Positions 27,601 to 36,342 of a DNA stretch of 64,000 nucleotides are shown in pieces. Positions within the stretch are counted from its first letter, which is position 1. Every line of letters starts with the position of its first letter. This DNA comes from Flexifilum sp963727545 (GTDB lineage Bacteria; Chloroflexota; Anaerolineae; Aggregatilineales; Phototrophicaceae), in assembly GCA_963727545.1 (NCBI GenBank), contig CAVSGS010000016.1, forward strand, positions 124,001 through 188,000. The letters run 5' to 3'. Under the pieces are notes generated by a model that was not told the DNA's origin, did no database searches, and saw only the letters and a list, made by a program, of their open reading frames with translations. The position numbers were made by a program, and so were the translations under genes.

Positions 27601-30600
27601 CACCTACGCCGCCGTGTCGAGCAGTTGAGCCAGATTTTCGAATTGGGGCAGATGCTCCAGACCAACGTCGATCCCGGTTCGGTGCTGGAGGCGATTGCCT
27701 TCAGCATTCAGCAGACCATCGGCTTCGACATCGTAGTCATGCTGATGGTGGACGAGGACGCTGGCGTGCTGCGGCGCTCGGCGCAAGCCGGGCTGCCGAT
27801 TGAGGCGTTCGAGGAGAGCAAGTATCGCGCGCTGCCGATGGCACTGCTGCGTGAACTGATGGCTAAAGACGAGTACCGGGTCAGCGAGTCGCAGTTCCTG
27901 CCCCTTGAGCGGATGTCGGATTGGTACCGCGATGGGTTCGACGTGTTGGGCACCGGCTTCGCCATCACGCGGACGATGCACCCACGCTCGGAAGAGGATT
28001 GGCACGACGGCGATCTGCTGCTGGTGCCGCTGATGGGCGCGGGTGGGAATCTGCTCGGCGTGATGAGCCTCGACCGCCCGTTTGACGGTCGCCGCCCGGA
28101 TCGCTCGACGATTGAGATCCTCGAAATCTTCGCGCACCAAACCTCGACGACGTTGGAGAATACCCGGCTCTACACGACCAGCGTCCGCAACGTCGAGCAG
28201 GAAGCGCAGTTGAACGAAGTCATGGAGGCGATCGCCAGCACGCTCGACACCAGCGACATTGTCGAGTCGGTGGCGCACGGCGCGCTGCGGCTGCTGCCTT
28301 TCATGCGCATGACCTTCGCCATGCTCGAACCCGAGCAGCAGAGCTTCGATCTGATCAACGTGACGGTCAAGGCGGATAACTCGCTGGTGATCGAGCGCGA
28401 GCTGCGCCCGTCGCTTGAGGGCGGCGCGCTGGAATACACCTTCGAGACCGGCGAGGATGCACTCTATGGCGCTGACGAAGGGACGGACTATCCCGATTTG
28501 CAGCGCTGGCACAAGTTGGGCGAGCGCACGTCGCTGGTCGTGCCGCTGATCACCGGCGGTATCTGCCTCGGCGCGCTGCACTTGGGCAGCGACTTGGCGC
28601 AAGCCTTCGGCTTCGAAGAATTCCGCCCGCTGATCAAACGGATCGGCAATCTCGCCGCCGTCGCCATGCAGAATGCGCGGCTGTTCAATCAAGCGGTCAA
28701 TCTGCGCGCCTTCAACGAGTCGGTCGTCGAGTTGATTCAGCAGGGGATCGTCGTGCTCGACAATGTCGGGCGCGTGATCACGGTCAACGACTTCATGCGC
28801 CGCCGTTTTGGTTGGCACGAAGCGGCGCGACAGGATTTGTTCGAGTTCCGTCCCGCGCTGCGCCCGATCCTTGAGCAAGCCTTGGCAGCGGTAGTGCGCG
28901 ACGTTGCGCCGCAGGAATTGATCAACCAAAGCGTGATCGAGGACGACCGCCGCTTGGTGCAGAGCTTCTACCTGTATCCGCTGCGCGCGGCTGAGGGTGT
29001 GCGCGGCGTCGTGCTGCTGATCGAGGACGTGACCGAGCGCACGCGGCTGGAACAGGACATCGCCGCCCGCGCGAACCAACTCGCCGCGCTGACGGAGATT
29101 TCCAGCCGCATCACTGCTGCGCTCGACCGCGACGCGGTGCGGGCGCTGACGCTCGACGAAATGCAGCGCGTGATCAGCTACGACGTGATGACATTGTGGC
29201 GGCGCGACGGCGACGACCTCGTGATCGAGGGGGCGCGCGGCTTTATCCCCGGCGACCCACCGTTCCGGGTTGCCATCACCGCGCACGAACGACTGGGGCA
29301 GGTGTTGGAATCGCGCCGCGCCGTGTCGATCAATCATTTCGAGGGGACGGACGCGCTGCCCGGTGAAGAAAACATCGGGAGCTGGCTGGCTGCCCCGCTG
29401 ATTCGCCAGCGCGACGTGATCGGCGTGATCACGCTGGGCAAGCGCGAAGAGAATTTCTACGATCAACAGGCGCAGCAGGCGGCTTCCGCCTTCGCCAATC
29501 AGGTGGCGGTGGCGGTCGTCAACGCCGACTTGTTCGAGGAAGCCCACGCCCGTACTGAGCGCTTGAGCCTGCTCAACCGCGTGTCGGTGGCGCTGGCGCA
29601 GTCACTCGACGTCGAGAACATCATGGAGATCGCGCTCAGCGAGATCGCCCAGTCATTGCAAATCGAGCGGGCGCGGGCGACGATCTTCGAGCGCGAGACC
29701 AACAGCGCGCGGGTCGTGGTCGAGCATCCGCGCGGCGATTTACCGCCGACCGAGTTCGTCGATCTGCGCGAAAACCCGGTCTTCCAGCAGGTGATGCACA
29801 GCGCCGCGCCGCTGGTGATCGAGAACGTTGCGCTCTACGACGGCGATCCCGCCATCGGGACGCTGCTGCAAGACCGCAAGCTGACCGCCTATCTGGTCAT
29901 GCCGCTGACGGTCGGCGGGCAGGTGAGCGGCGTCTTCGAACTGGAAGCCGACGATACCCCGCGCCACTTCGACCCGGAAAAATTCGACCTCGCGACGATC
30001 ATCGCCAACCAAGCGGCGATCGCCGTGCTCAACGCCAACCTGCTCGAACAGACGCTGGTGCGCACGCGCGAACTGGAAACGCTGCTGGAAGCGGCGCAGG
30101 CGACTTCCTACACGCTCGACATCGAAGAAGTGTTCGCCAGCATCGTCCGCTTGGCGCTGCAAGCGCTCGACATGGACGACTGCGCGATTATGCTCTACGA
30201 CAACGTCGAAGAAGAACTGCGGGTCGAACTCGACCTCAACCGCGACGACGATCCCAGCCGGATCGTGCCGACGGGCACGCTCTACGACCTGCGCGAGTAT
30301 CCCGCCAAGAGCCACGCGCTCCACGACGGGCAGATCGCTGTGATCCGTCGCGACGATCCTAACGCCGACCGCCACGAGATCGCGGAGATGACCGAGACCG
30401 GCGTCAGCGCGCGCATGTTGGTGCCGCTGATCGTCCGCGATCAGTCGATTGGGCTGCTGCAAATCGAACTGCGAACGCAAATGCGGACCTTCACTTACCG
30501 CGATACGCGGATGGCGCAGGCGCTCGGCGCGCAGGCGGCGACGGCGATCGAGAACGCGCGCCTGTCGACGCAGACCGCCGCGCTGGTCGAACAATCGCTG

Positions 30601-32817
30601 GTCATCAACGACATCAGCCGCACGATCTCGGCGACGATGAACACGCAGGACATGATCAACATCGTGCGCGATCAAATGCCGACGCTGACCGATGCCGAAG
30701 AGATCATCGTCGCGCTGTACAATCCGGACACCGAGCAGATCACCTTCCCGCTGGCGCTGCGGGCGGGCGGGGACTTTGAGATGCCGCCGGTGCAGTTGGG
30801 CGGCGACGAATTCTCGTTTGTGATCCGCTTCCGCCGCCCGGTGTCGATGGGTGGCGAGAATCCGAGCGCGGCGGAAGTCCGGCGCAACCTCGGCATTGTC
30901 ACCGACGTGGAGTCGTCGCGTTTCCTCGGCGTGCCGCTGATGGCAGGCGATCAGGTGGCGGGCGTGCTCGCCGTCCGTGATACCAAGCAGACGCGCCCGT
31001 TCGGGTTGAACGACAACCGGATCTTGACGACTATCGCCGCGCAGTTGGGCGCGACGCTCCAGAACGCGCAGCTGTTCGAGCGCGTCCAGAACTTCGCCAA
31101 CGAATTGAACGTGCGCGTCGAGGAGCGGACGGTCGAGTTGCAAGAAGAACGCGACCGCGTGAACACGCTGTACCAGATCACGGCGGAGTTGGGGCGGACG
31201 CTGGACACCGACCGCGTGTTGGCGCGCGCGCTGCAAATGGTCGCCAAAGCGATCGGCGCGACTGACGGCGTGGTCATGCTGATCGAGCCGCAGACCGGCG
31301 AACTCTACTGCCGGACGGCGCTCAACACCGCCTTGGGCGAGCCGGTTTACGGCACCAGCGGCGATGGACCGGGGTGCATCAAGCACCCGGCGGCACAATT
31401 GGCGCGCTGGATGCTGGACAACGTCTCGTCAATCCGGATCGACGACTTGGACGAGCAAGATTTCTGGTCGGGTGGGGAATGGCGCAGCGCGCTCGGCGTG
31501 ATCATCGAGACCAACGAGGACGTGCAAGGCGTGCTGGTGCTGCTGGGACGCGCACCGGCTCAGTTCACCGACCCGCATCTGCAACTGGTGATCGCGGCGA
31601 CGGCTCAAGTCGCGGCGGCGGTCAACAATGCCGACTTGTATAACTTGATCCGCGACCAGAACGAGCGGATGGCGGCGCTGCTGCGCGCTGAGCAAGAGGA
31701 AGCCGGGAAGAACTCCGCCATCCTCGAAGGTATCGCCGACGGCGTGCTGCTGGCGGATGCGACCGGCGTGGTCGTGCTGTTCAACAGCGCGGCGGAGCAG
31801 ATTCTCGGCGTTGCCCGCGACTCGGCGCTCGGTCAGCCGCTGGCGCGGATCGCGCACATTCACGCAGATGCGGCGCAGTGGGTCAACGCGCTGGACGCAT
31901 GGGTCGCCAAGCCGATGAATGGGAACGCAGGCGAGGATGAACTGTTCATCGACCGCTTGGAAGTCGGTCGGCGGGTGGTCAGCGTCCACGCCTCGCAGGT
32001 TTTCATCGGCGATCAATTCCTCGGCACGGTCTCGGTCTTCCGCGACGTGACCCGCGACGTGGAAGTCGACCGCATGAAGAGTGAATTCATCTTCAACGTG
32101 TCGCATGAGCTGCGCACGCCGATGACCAGCATCAAGGGCTATGCCGACCTGCTGCTGAGCGGGGGCGTCGGCACGGTCAGCGGCGAGCAGCAGCAGTTGC
32201 TCGGCACGATCAAAGGCAATACCGATCGCTTGGCGACGCTGGTCAACGACCTGCTCGACGTCTCGCGGATCGACTCCGGGCGTGACCGGCTCGACGTGGA
32301 ATCGGTACAGGTCGGCGTCGTGATCCGGCAGGTGGTCGATAACTTACAGGCGCGCCCGCAGTTTTCGCGCAAGGCGCTGTCGCTGCAAGTCGACGTCGAT
32401 CCCGACCTGCCGCTGATTCAAGCCGATCCCCTGAAAATCATACAAATTGTCTCGCACTTGGTCGATAACGCCTTCAACTATACCAACGCCGGGGGTAACA
32501 TCGAGATCAAGGCGCACCGGCGTGACGACGCGCCCGATCACGTACTGATCACGGTCAAGGACGACGGCATCGGCATCCCCGAAGAATTCCAGAGCCGCAT
32601 CTGGGATCGGTTCGCGCGCTACGAGGCGCACGCGCTGGTCATGGACGTGGCGGGAACTGGCTTAGGCTTGTCGATTGTCAAGTCGCTGGTGGAGATGCAC
32701 CGGGGCGAAGTGTGGTTTGAATCGCGCGAGGACGAAGGCACGACCTTTTACGTCTCGCTGCCGGTGGCGGGACCGGAAAATATCCAACTCACGAGCGAAC
32801 AAACCGTTGAAGGGTAA
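24607..32817 (+). CDS. Giant multi-GAF/PAS sensor histidine kinase (2736 residues)
   Basis: The order is as follows. One N-terminal membrane helix (about 2-22). A PAS-like region (about 36-140). GAF-type repeats beginning near residues 147, 314, 491, 665, 838, 1000 and 1202. A PAS at about 1368-1490. GAF repeats near 1494, 1651, 1822, 1998 and 2188. A PAS at about 2372-2480. Then HisKA, with phospho-acceptor His2500 in NVSHELRTP, and an ATPase domain with N-box (HLVDNAFNYT, about 2616), DDGIGIP and GTGLGLSIVKSL. Most GAFs are preceded by the same short helix with an L..I...L..TLD pattern, pointing to tandem duplication. None shows a bilin-binding Cys motif that I can identify. The next gene, a lone receiver domain 2 bp downstream, is its likely phosphotransfer partner. 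Twelve GAF domains are many even for this family. Confidence 0.92.
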   Translation: MGLALILFAGAVVILIWLYLWSLQRQRLGNIPELAANATDIPAAMLANDDAVIVASEHGQVLHVNETLQRWLNVDNPDLEMIARGAQPVDTFLELFTREAQASLQMNQRWVEATSHRVPADGGQRMVVVLRELTANPTNPDALDLNRAINVVNEIGETINASQGLEPVLQGLLTIIRKQLPADAGEICLWDEEQEVLVPQGWIGDSAYVLSLVEAGGAYAPGEGISGWIARYRRPVLSNLGDETAVRPKLSNSPFQSYVGVPLLVGERFLGTLEFATARQFSSADLSLLQAVAKPVTTAIYNAELYSGQTRRIEDLATLQQVIDQAALAEDPAQVILTLNQRIARLLDARVCGMLVYDDLREALVAQPPFYGLPLQIVRNFAIPVPEGSAAYDIWQQQDYWMTSDIIGEPLAEEMRLSLLVNTAGLHELILMPLQVGSRRIGTILIGDKQAGGGFNAQDIQNLRLLSAQAAVAVEDIRLVERQQIHETEMTGLQEIAQAFGAISHSDVFYANVTERIARVMGIERCGILLYDADIDSLVAQKPYYGLDDRIVSRYVISLQTSSALDQIWHEEDYWYTNAVPTDKVINGAGLAEFANEIGLQKTLLAIMSTGGRRLGLVQVSNKISGEDFTDNDARLLLIFSAQIAGMIENARLLRAVQTRADESEGLRRVAEYAGAVMTGEDDFLPVLREICRLTNSPAAFVNVLDPQSGRLIGYPKYGYGFQRAEPVIYDTYEKGFERSVALSRQPFISYDVPLDDAVLPAYRETFADMEMTTTVIVPLVVGEQVLGEMGVFNREEPPYGEADIRNLQAIAIHVAAALDRVRLQEATGQNLRRRLQELDAISHVSNELATTLDYERVLDVIRYEAVRATDAEGNSVVLLRQPETPDSEPRIDRRLGESQSKVLTSVEALAIQQGIEPVVVEDYQAQAALQADPPSARSAVAAAIVYEDHPIGVIHLYHSQPYAFDERAATFLMTLAAKASLSYGNNRRYVENQERSDHLRRRVEQLSQIFELGQMLQTNVDPGSVLEAIAFSIQQTIGFDIVVMLMVDEDAGVLRRSAQAGLPIEAFEESKYRALPMALLRELMAKDEYRVSESQFLPLERMSDWYRDGFDVLGTGFAITRTMHPRSEEDWHDGDLLLVPLMGAGGNLLGVMSLDRPFDGRRPDRSTIEILEIFAHQTSTTLENTRLYTTSVRNVEQEAQLNEVMEAIASTLDTSDIVESVAHGALRLLPFMRMTFAMLEPEQQSFDLINVTVKADNSLVIERELRPSLEGGALEYTFETGEDALYGADEGTDYPDLQRWHKLGERTSLVVPLITGGICLGALHLGSDLAQAFGFEEFRPLIKRIGNLAAVAMQNARLFNQAVNLRAFNESVVELIQQGIVVLDNVGRVITVNDFMRRRFGWHEAARQDLFEFRPALRPILEQALAAVVRDVAPQELINQSVIEDDRRLVQSFYLYPLRAAEGVRGVVLLIEDVTERTRLEQDIAARANQLAALTEISSRITAALDRDAVRALTLDEMQRVISYDVMTLWRRDGDDLVIEGARGFIPGDPPFRVAITAHERLGQVLESRRAVSINHFEGTDALPGEENIGSWLAAPLIRQRDVIGVITLGKREENFYDQQAQQAASAFANQVAVAVVNADLFEEAHARTERLSLLNRVSVALAQSLDVENIMEIALSEIAQSLQIERARATIFERETNSARVVVEHPRGDLPPTEFVDLRENPVFQQVMHSAAPLVIENVALYDGDPAIGTLLQDRKLTAYLVMPLTVGGQVSGVFELEADDTPRHFDPEKFDLATIIANQAAIAVLNANLLEQTLVRTRELETLLEAAQATSYTLDIEEVFASIVRLALQALDMDDCAIMLYDNVEEELRVELDLNRDDDPSRIVPTGTLYDLREYPAKSHALHDGQIAVIRRDDPNADRHEIAEMTETGVSARMLVPLIVRDQSIGLLQIELRTQMRTFTYRDTRMAQALGAQAATAIENARLSTQTAALVEQSLVINDISRTISATMNTQDMINIVRDQMPTLTDAEEIIVALYNPDTEQITFPLALRAGGDFEMPPVQLGGDEFSFVIRFRRPVSMGGENPSAAEVRRNLGIVTDVESSRFLGVPLMAGDQVAGVLAVRDTKQTRPFGLNDNRILTTIAAQLGATLQNAQLFERVQNFANELNVRVEERTVELQEERDRVNTLYQITAELGRTLDTDRVLARALQMVAKAIGATDGVVMLIEPQTGELYCRTALNTALGEPVYGTSGDGPGCIKHPAAQLARWMLDNVSSIRIDDLDEQDFWSGGEWRSALGVIIETNEDVQGVLVLLGRAPAQFTDPHLQLVIAATAQVAAAVNNADLYNLIRDQNERMAALLRAEQEEAGKNSAILEGIADGVLLADATGVVVLFNSAAEQILGVARDSALGQPLARIAHIHADAAQWVNALDAWVAKPMNGNAGEDELFIDRLEVGRRVVSVHASQVFIGDQFLGTVSVFRDVTRDVEVDRMKSEFIFNVSHELRTPMTSIKGYADLLLSGGVGTVSGEQQQLLGTIKGNTDRLATLVNDLLDVSRIDSGRDRLDVESVQVGVVIRQVVDNLQARPQFSRKALSLQVDVDPDLPLIQADPLKIIQIVSHLVDNAFNYTNAGGNIEIKAHRRDDAPDHVLITVKDDGIGIPEEFQSRIWDRFARYEAHALVMDVAGTGLGLSIVKSLVEMHRGEVWFESREDEGTTFYVSLPVAGPENIQLTSEQTVEG

Positions 32818-32819
32818 AA

Positions 32820-33209
32820 ATGGCGCACATTCTAGTTGCCGAAGACGAACGCGACATTCGAGAATTGATCAACTTTACGCTGATGTTTGCCGGGCACACG
32901 GTGACGCTCGCCGCCAATGGCGCGGAAGCGGTCGAACTGGCGCAGGCAGCAGCGACGGGGCAGAAACCCGACTTGATCATGCTGGACGTGCGAATGCCCA
33001 AATTGACCGGCTACGAAGCCTGTCGTGAAATCAAGCTGATCGATACTTTTCACGACATCCCGGTCGTTTTTCTCTCCGCGAAAGGACAGGACGAGGAGAT
33101 CCAAAACGGGATCGAAGCGGGTGCAGCAGCTTACATCCTGAAACCGTTTTCGCCCGACGATTTGACGCGGCGCGTCAGCGAGATTTTGGACGCGAACGGC
33201 GCAGCGTAG
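32820..33209 (+). CDS. Single-domain response regulator (REC)
   Basis: The 129-residue protein is a complete receiver domain with no output domain: acidic pair EDE (8-10), phospho-acceptor Asp56 (LIMLDVRMP), Ser/Thr switch in VVFLSAKG, and Lys in ILKPF. Starting 2 bp after the giant kinase and sharing GAAGGG as its ribosome site, it is almost certainly translated with it and phosphorylated by it. Stand-alone receivers usually pass the signal by protein contact. Confidence 0.93.
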   Translation: MAHILVAEDERDIRELINFTLMFAGHTVTLAANGAEAVELAQAAATGQKPDLIMLDVRMPKLTGYEACREIKLIDTFHDIPVVFLSAKGQDEEIQNGIEAGAAAYILKPFSPDDLTRRVSEILDANGAA

Positions 33210-33220
33210 AGAACGAGCTT

Positions 33221-34243
33221 ATGAGCGCGATCACGACAAGCGGCAACATCATCCATTATGAGGTCTTGGGACGCGGACGCCCGGTCATTTTAGTGCATGG
33301 CTGGGTTGGCTCGTGGCGGTATTGGATTCCGACCATGCAGCTTTTGCAGACTAAGTACCGCGTGTACGCGCTCGACTTGTACGGGTTTGGCGACTCGGCG
33401 AAGAATACACAGCATTACACGCTGGAACACCAGATTTCGCTGCTGGCGGATTTCATGCAGCAGTTGGGCATCCCCAAAGCTGCGCTGATCGGGCATGGCT
33501 TGGGCGCGCTGATCGTCGCGGAGTTCGCGCGGCGCTACCCTGATCGCGTGCCGAGGATGCTGGTCGCCAGTGCGCCGCTGTTCGACCCCGGCGATCTCGA
33601 CCAGCGCGTCCCGGCAGGGCGCAAGGTCTTCAACCACCGTCCGGCGCCCGCCGAAGCAGCCGACACACTGCCCGACCCCAATGCGCCAACGGTCATGAGC
33701 GCCAGCGCCGCCATGCGTGCCGCCTTGATCGAAGCGGCACGGGCGCGGGGCGGTGGGCTGGCTCCCCAGCTTGAGAGCTTGATCGCGTCCGAGGAGAACC
33801 TGACGCCGAGCGGCAGCAATCCGCTGACGACTTTGATGGAAGGCAGCGATCCTGATTCACTGCTGGCGCGCTGCTTCCGGCGCTCCGAGGTGAATCACCA
33901 GAAACTCAGCATCGACATCCCCAAGATCGACCCGCTGGTGCTCAAGCGCTCGGTCGAGACCTTCGACTCCGGGCGGATGCTGGATACGCTGCGCCTGCTC
34001 AGCGTGCCGATCCTCGTCGTTCACGGCGGCGACGATCCGCTGATCCCGCAGCCGAGCGAAGAGATCCTGAACTACATCACGCTGGACAAGGAAAACTTGT
34101 TGATGCCGATCCTGCTGGCAGGGGTGCGTCACTTCCCGATGCTGGAAGACGACCGCTTCGCCCGGCTCGCGAATGAGTTCCTCGAAGCGCCGGACGTGAG
34201 CAAGTTGGAGATCAAGGATCGCTGGCGACGGCGCACGCGCTAA
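33221..34243 (+). CDS. Alpha/beta-hydrolase-fold protein lacking the nucleophile Ser
   Basis: The 340-residue protein begins with HYEVLGRGRPVILVHGW, as in the paralogue at 17336. The nucleophile elbow reads GHGLG instead of GxSxG, so the catalytic Ser is Gly. The acid (HGGDDPLIP) and His (GVRHFPMLEDD) regions remain. It also carries an insertion of about 70 residues (about 125-225) in the cap region. Hydrolysis by the usual mechanism is therefore unlikely, and a ligand-binding role is possible. It follows the receiver gene by 11 bp and ends the operon that starts at 23648. Confidence 0.85.
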   Translation: MSAITTSGNIIHYEVLGRGRPVILVHGWVGSWRYWIPTMQLLQTKYRVYALDLYGFGDSAKNTQHYTLEHQISLLADFMQQLGIPKAALIGHGLGALIVAEFARRYPDRVPRMLVASAPLFDPGDLDQRVPAGRKVFNHRPAPAEAADTLPDPNAPTVMSASAAMRAALIEAARARGGGLAPQLESLIASEENLTPSGSNPLTTLMEGSDPDSLLARCFRRSEVNHQKLSIDIPKIDPLVLKRSVETFDSGRMLDTLRLLSVPILVVHGGDDPLIPQPSEEILNYITLDKENLLMPILLAGVRHFPMLEDDRFARLANEFLEAPDVSKLEIKDRWRRRTR

Positions 34244-34362
34244 ACGTCAGTTGAAAGTTCCCAGTTAAAAGCTTAAAGTAAATCATCCTTGTTCCTAACC
34301 TGATGAGAACGTGAGAACTTGAACCAACGCTTATTGCTCGCATCCCCCTTTCGGCGCACAAC

Positions 34363-35013
34363 ATGGACGCATTAATCTTCGCCAACGGCGAAATCGACGA
34401 CGGCGCGATGGTTAGCCGGGCGCTGACCCACGCCCCGGATGCGCTGATTATCGCGGCAGACGGCGGCGTGCGCGTCGCGGCGCATTATGGACTGCACATC
34501 GACGTGGTGGTCGGCGACATGGACTCGCTGACGGCGGACGAACTCGCGGCGCTGACAGCGCAGGGTTCCGAAATCATCCGGCATCCCGCCGAGAAGGACG
34601 AAACCGACCTCGAACTGGCGCTGAACTTAGCGGCAGAGCGCGGCGCGACGTGGCTGCGCGTGATCGGCGCGACCGGCGGGCGGCTCGACCAGATTTTGAG
34701 CAACATCTATCTGCTGGCGCTGCCGAGCCTCGACGCGCTGGACGTGAAACTGGTCGCCGGAAAGCAGGCGGCGTGGCTGGCGCGCCCCGGTGAGACGGTG
34801 ATTCAGGGCGCGCCCGGCGACACGGTCTCGCTGATCCCGCTCAACGGCGTGGTAAGCGGCGTCGTGACCACCGACCTGTACTATCCGCTCAAAGCTGAAG
34901 ACTTGTTCTTCGGTCCGGCGCGCGGCGTCAGCAACGTGATGACGACGACGCGAGCAGTGGTCGGCGTGCGCGCGGGGGTGTTGTTGATCGTTCAGACGAT
35001 AGGACGCGCATGA
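34363..35013 (+). CDS. thiN: Thiamine diphosphokinase
   Basis: The 216-residue protein matches thiamine pyrophosphokinase: N-terminal ADGGVRVAAHYGLHIDVVVGDMDSL with the catalytic Asp cluster, HPAEKDETDLELAL, and GATGGRLDQILSNI. The C-terminal beta-domain has TVSLIPL and FFGPARGVSN. It transfers diphosphate from ATP to thiamine to make TPP, in the cytoplasm. No clear ribosome site precedes the ATG. Its TGA overlaps the next start by 4 bp (ATGA), so the DUF402 gene is translationally coupled. Confidence 0.92.
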   Translation: MDALIFANGEIDDGAMVSRALTHAPDALIIAADGGVRVAAHYGLHIDVVVGDMDSLTADELAALTAQGSEIIRHPAEKDETDLELALNLAAERGATWLRVIGATGGRLDQILSNIYLLALPSLDALDVKLVAGKQAAWLARPGETVIQGAPGDTVSLIPLNGVVSGVVTTDLYYPLKAEDLFFGPARGVSNVMTTTRAVVGVRAGVLLIVQTIGRA

Positions 35014-35492
35014 TCATGATCACCGTGATCAAGCAGAACCATCGGGGCGAGAAAGTCACCGAGTACAGCGGCGATCTGCTGGCGCGCGGCGCGACGTGGC
35101 TGTGCGTGAGCGCTCGCTTTAATTTCGACGACAAAGACGCCGGTTACGTCGTCTTCCGGCGCGGCGACACCTTCATCGAGTGGCACTACAGCGATCGCTG
35201 GTACAACGTCTTCGAGTTGTACGATTTCGAGTGCGGCAATCTCAAGGGCTGGTACTGTAACATCACCCGCCCGGCGATCATCGAGGACGACACGGTGCGG
35301 GCGGACGATCTGGCGCTCGACGTGTTCGTCGATACGAGCGGTCAACTGCTGCTGCTGGATGAGGACGAGTTCGCGGCGCTCGATCTGCCGGAGGAGGAGC
35401 AGCAAGCCGCGTGGGACGCTGTCGAAGCGATCCGGCGGGCGGTGGCGGAGTGTCGGTCGCCGTTCGAGCAGTTGGAAGTCAACCGGGGGTAA
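35010..35492 (+). CDS. DUF402 family protein
   Basis: The 160-residue beta-rich protein has the DUF402 core: IEWHYSDRWYNVFELYDF, then KGWYCNITRPAIIEDDTVRADDLALDVFVD, with the conserved Asp/Glu residues of the barrel. Characterised relatives include FomD and the nucleoside tri/diphosphatase Ntdp, which hydrolyse nucleotide phosphates with a divalent metal. Coupling to thiN by an ATGA overlap suggests a role in nucleotide or cofactor metabolism, but that is inference. Confidence 0.85.
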   Translation: MIMITVIKQNHRGEKVTEYSGDLLARGATWLCVSARFNFDDKDAGYVVFRRGDTFIEWHYSDRWYNVFELYDFECGNLKGWYCNITRPAIIEDDTVRADDLALDVFVDTSGQLLLLDEDEFAALDLPEEEQQAAWDAVEAIRRAVAECRSPFEQLEVNRG

Positions 35493-35494
35493 AG

Positions 35495-35555
35495 CTGACC
35501 CCACCCCCGACCCCTCCCCGAATTCAGGGAGGGGAGAGTGCCTTCGTCTGTTTCA
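35495..35555. repeat. CCTCACCCC-family repeat, long form A
   Basis: CTGACCCCACCCCC, then CCCTCCCCGAATTCAGGGA and a tail GTGCCTTCGTCTGTTTCA. It is almost the same as the element at 42280-42339 over about 60 bp. The inner CTCCC-CGAATTC-GGGAG part can fold as a hairpin. Confidence 0.8.
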
Positions 35556-35717
35556 AGCGTAAGTGGTCAACGTTGCTGACTTCCCGACACCGCAGCGGTG
35601 TTTTAGACATCCTTATTGAGTGCTCTGACAAACTCGTCGTAGTTGGGTGTGGCTCCGCAAATGAGCGTGTGAGCTTTTGGCTAAAAACTAAGAACTAACC
35701 GCTAACTGCTGCTGGTT

Positions 35718-36182
35718 TCACTCTTTCCCCGGCTGGATCAACAGCACCGGGATGTTGATGTACTGCATCACGTCGCGGGCGACGCTGCCGAACAGCATCC
35801 GCGACAGTCCCGTGCGCCCGTGTGAGCACATGACGACCAGATCGATCCCTTCGCTTTCCACGTAGTCGCAGATCAAGTGGGCGACCGCCGAGCCTTCGAT
35901 CAGATGCGTGCGGACTTTGACGTCTTCTTCGCGCAGTTCGGACCGCAGCCCGATCAAATACTGCTTCATCTGCTCGCGGGTTTGCTGTGCTTGATCCTCG
36001 CCCTGCGCCAGTGCGATCTGGTCGGCGAACTCGCGGGCAGGGGGAACAAAGACGTTGAGCAGAATGATCTCGGAGTCCGGGTTGCTGCGAGCAATGTCAA
36101 CGGCGTGCGGGACGGCGCGCTGCGCCCAGCCTGATCCGTCGAGCGGTACGAGGATTTTCTTGTAGCGTCCTTGGGTAGCCAT
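35718..36182 (-). CDS. Universal stress protein (UspA family)
   Basis: The 154-residue single-domain Usp opens with KKILVPLDGSGWAQRAV, which contains the ATP-site Asp. It ends with the nucleotide-binding signature MCSHGRTGLSRMLFGSVA (G-2x-G-9x-G-S type) and NIPVLLIQP. It is therefore probably an ATP-binding Usp, acting as a homodimer in the cytoplasm. It is a single gene, divergent from murJ. Confidence 0.93.
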   Translation of the reverse strand: MATQGRYKKILVPLDGSGWAQRAVPHAVDIARSNPDSEIILLNVFVPPAREFADQIALAQGEDQAQQTREQMKQYLIGLRSELREEDVKVRTHLIEGSAVAHLICDYVESEGIDLVVMCSHGRTGLSRMLFGSVARDVMQYINIPVLLIQPGKE

Positions 36183-36342
36183 GGGGCGTTGCTCCGTAAC
36201 GAAATTATGCTTTCATTCTAACCGATCCCGCTCTGATCGGCACTTTACGCTGCCCAGACAAATCAGCATCGCTCAGTTTCCCGGCTGACGTAGGTGAGTG
36301 ATTGCCGCTATAATTGCGCCGAAATCGAAGGCGGTGATCCGT

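Noticed and set aside
27604..29547. 647-codon minus-strand frame inside the giant kinase gene
   Set aside because: It is antisense to well-formed GAF domains and is a by-product of GC-rich third positions; no ribosome site or domain supports it.
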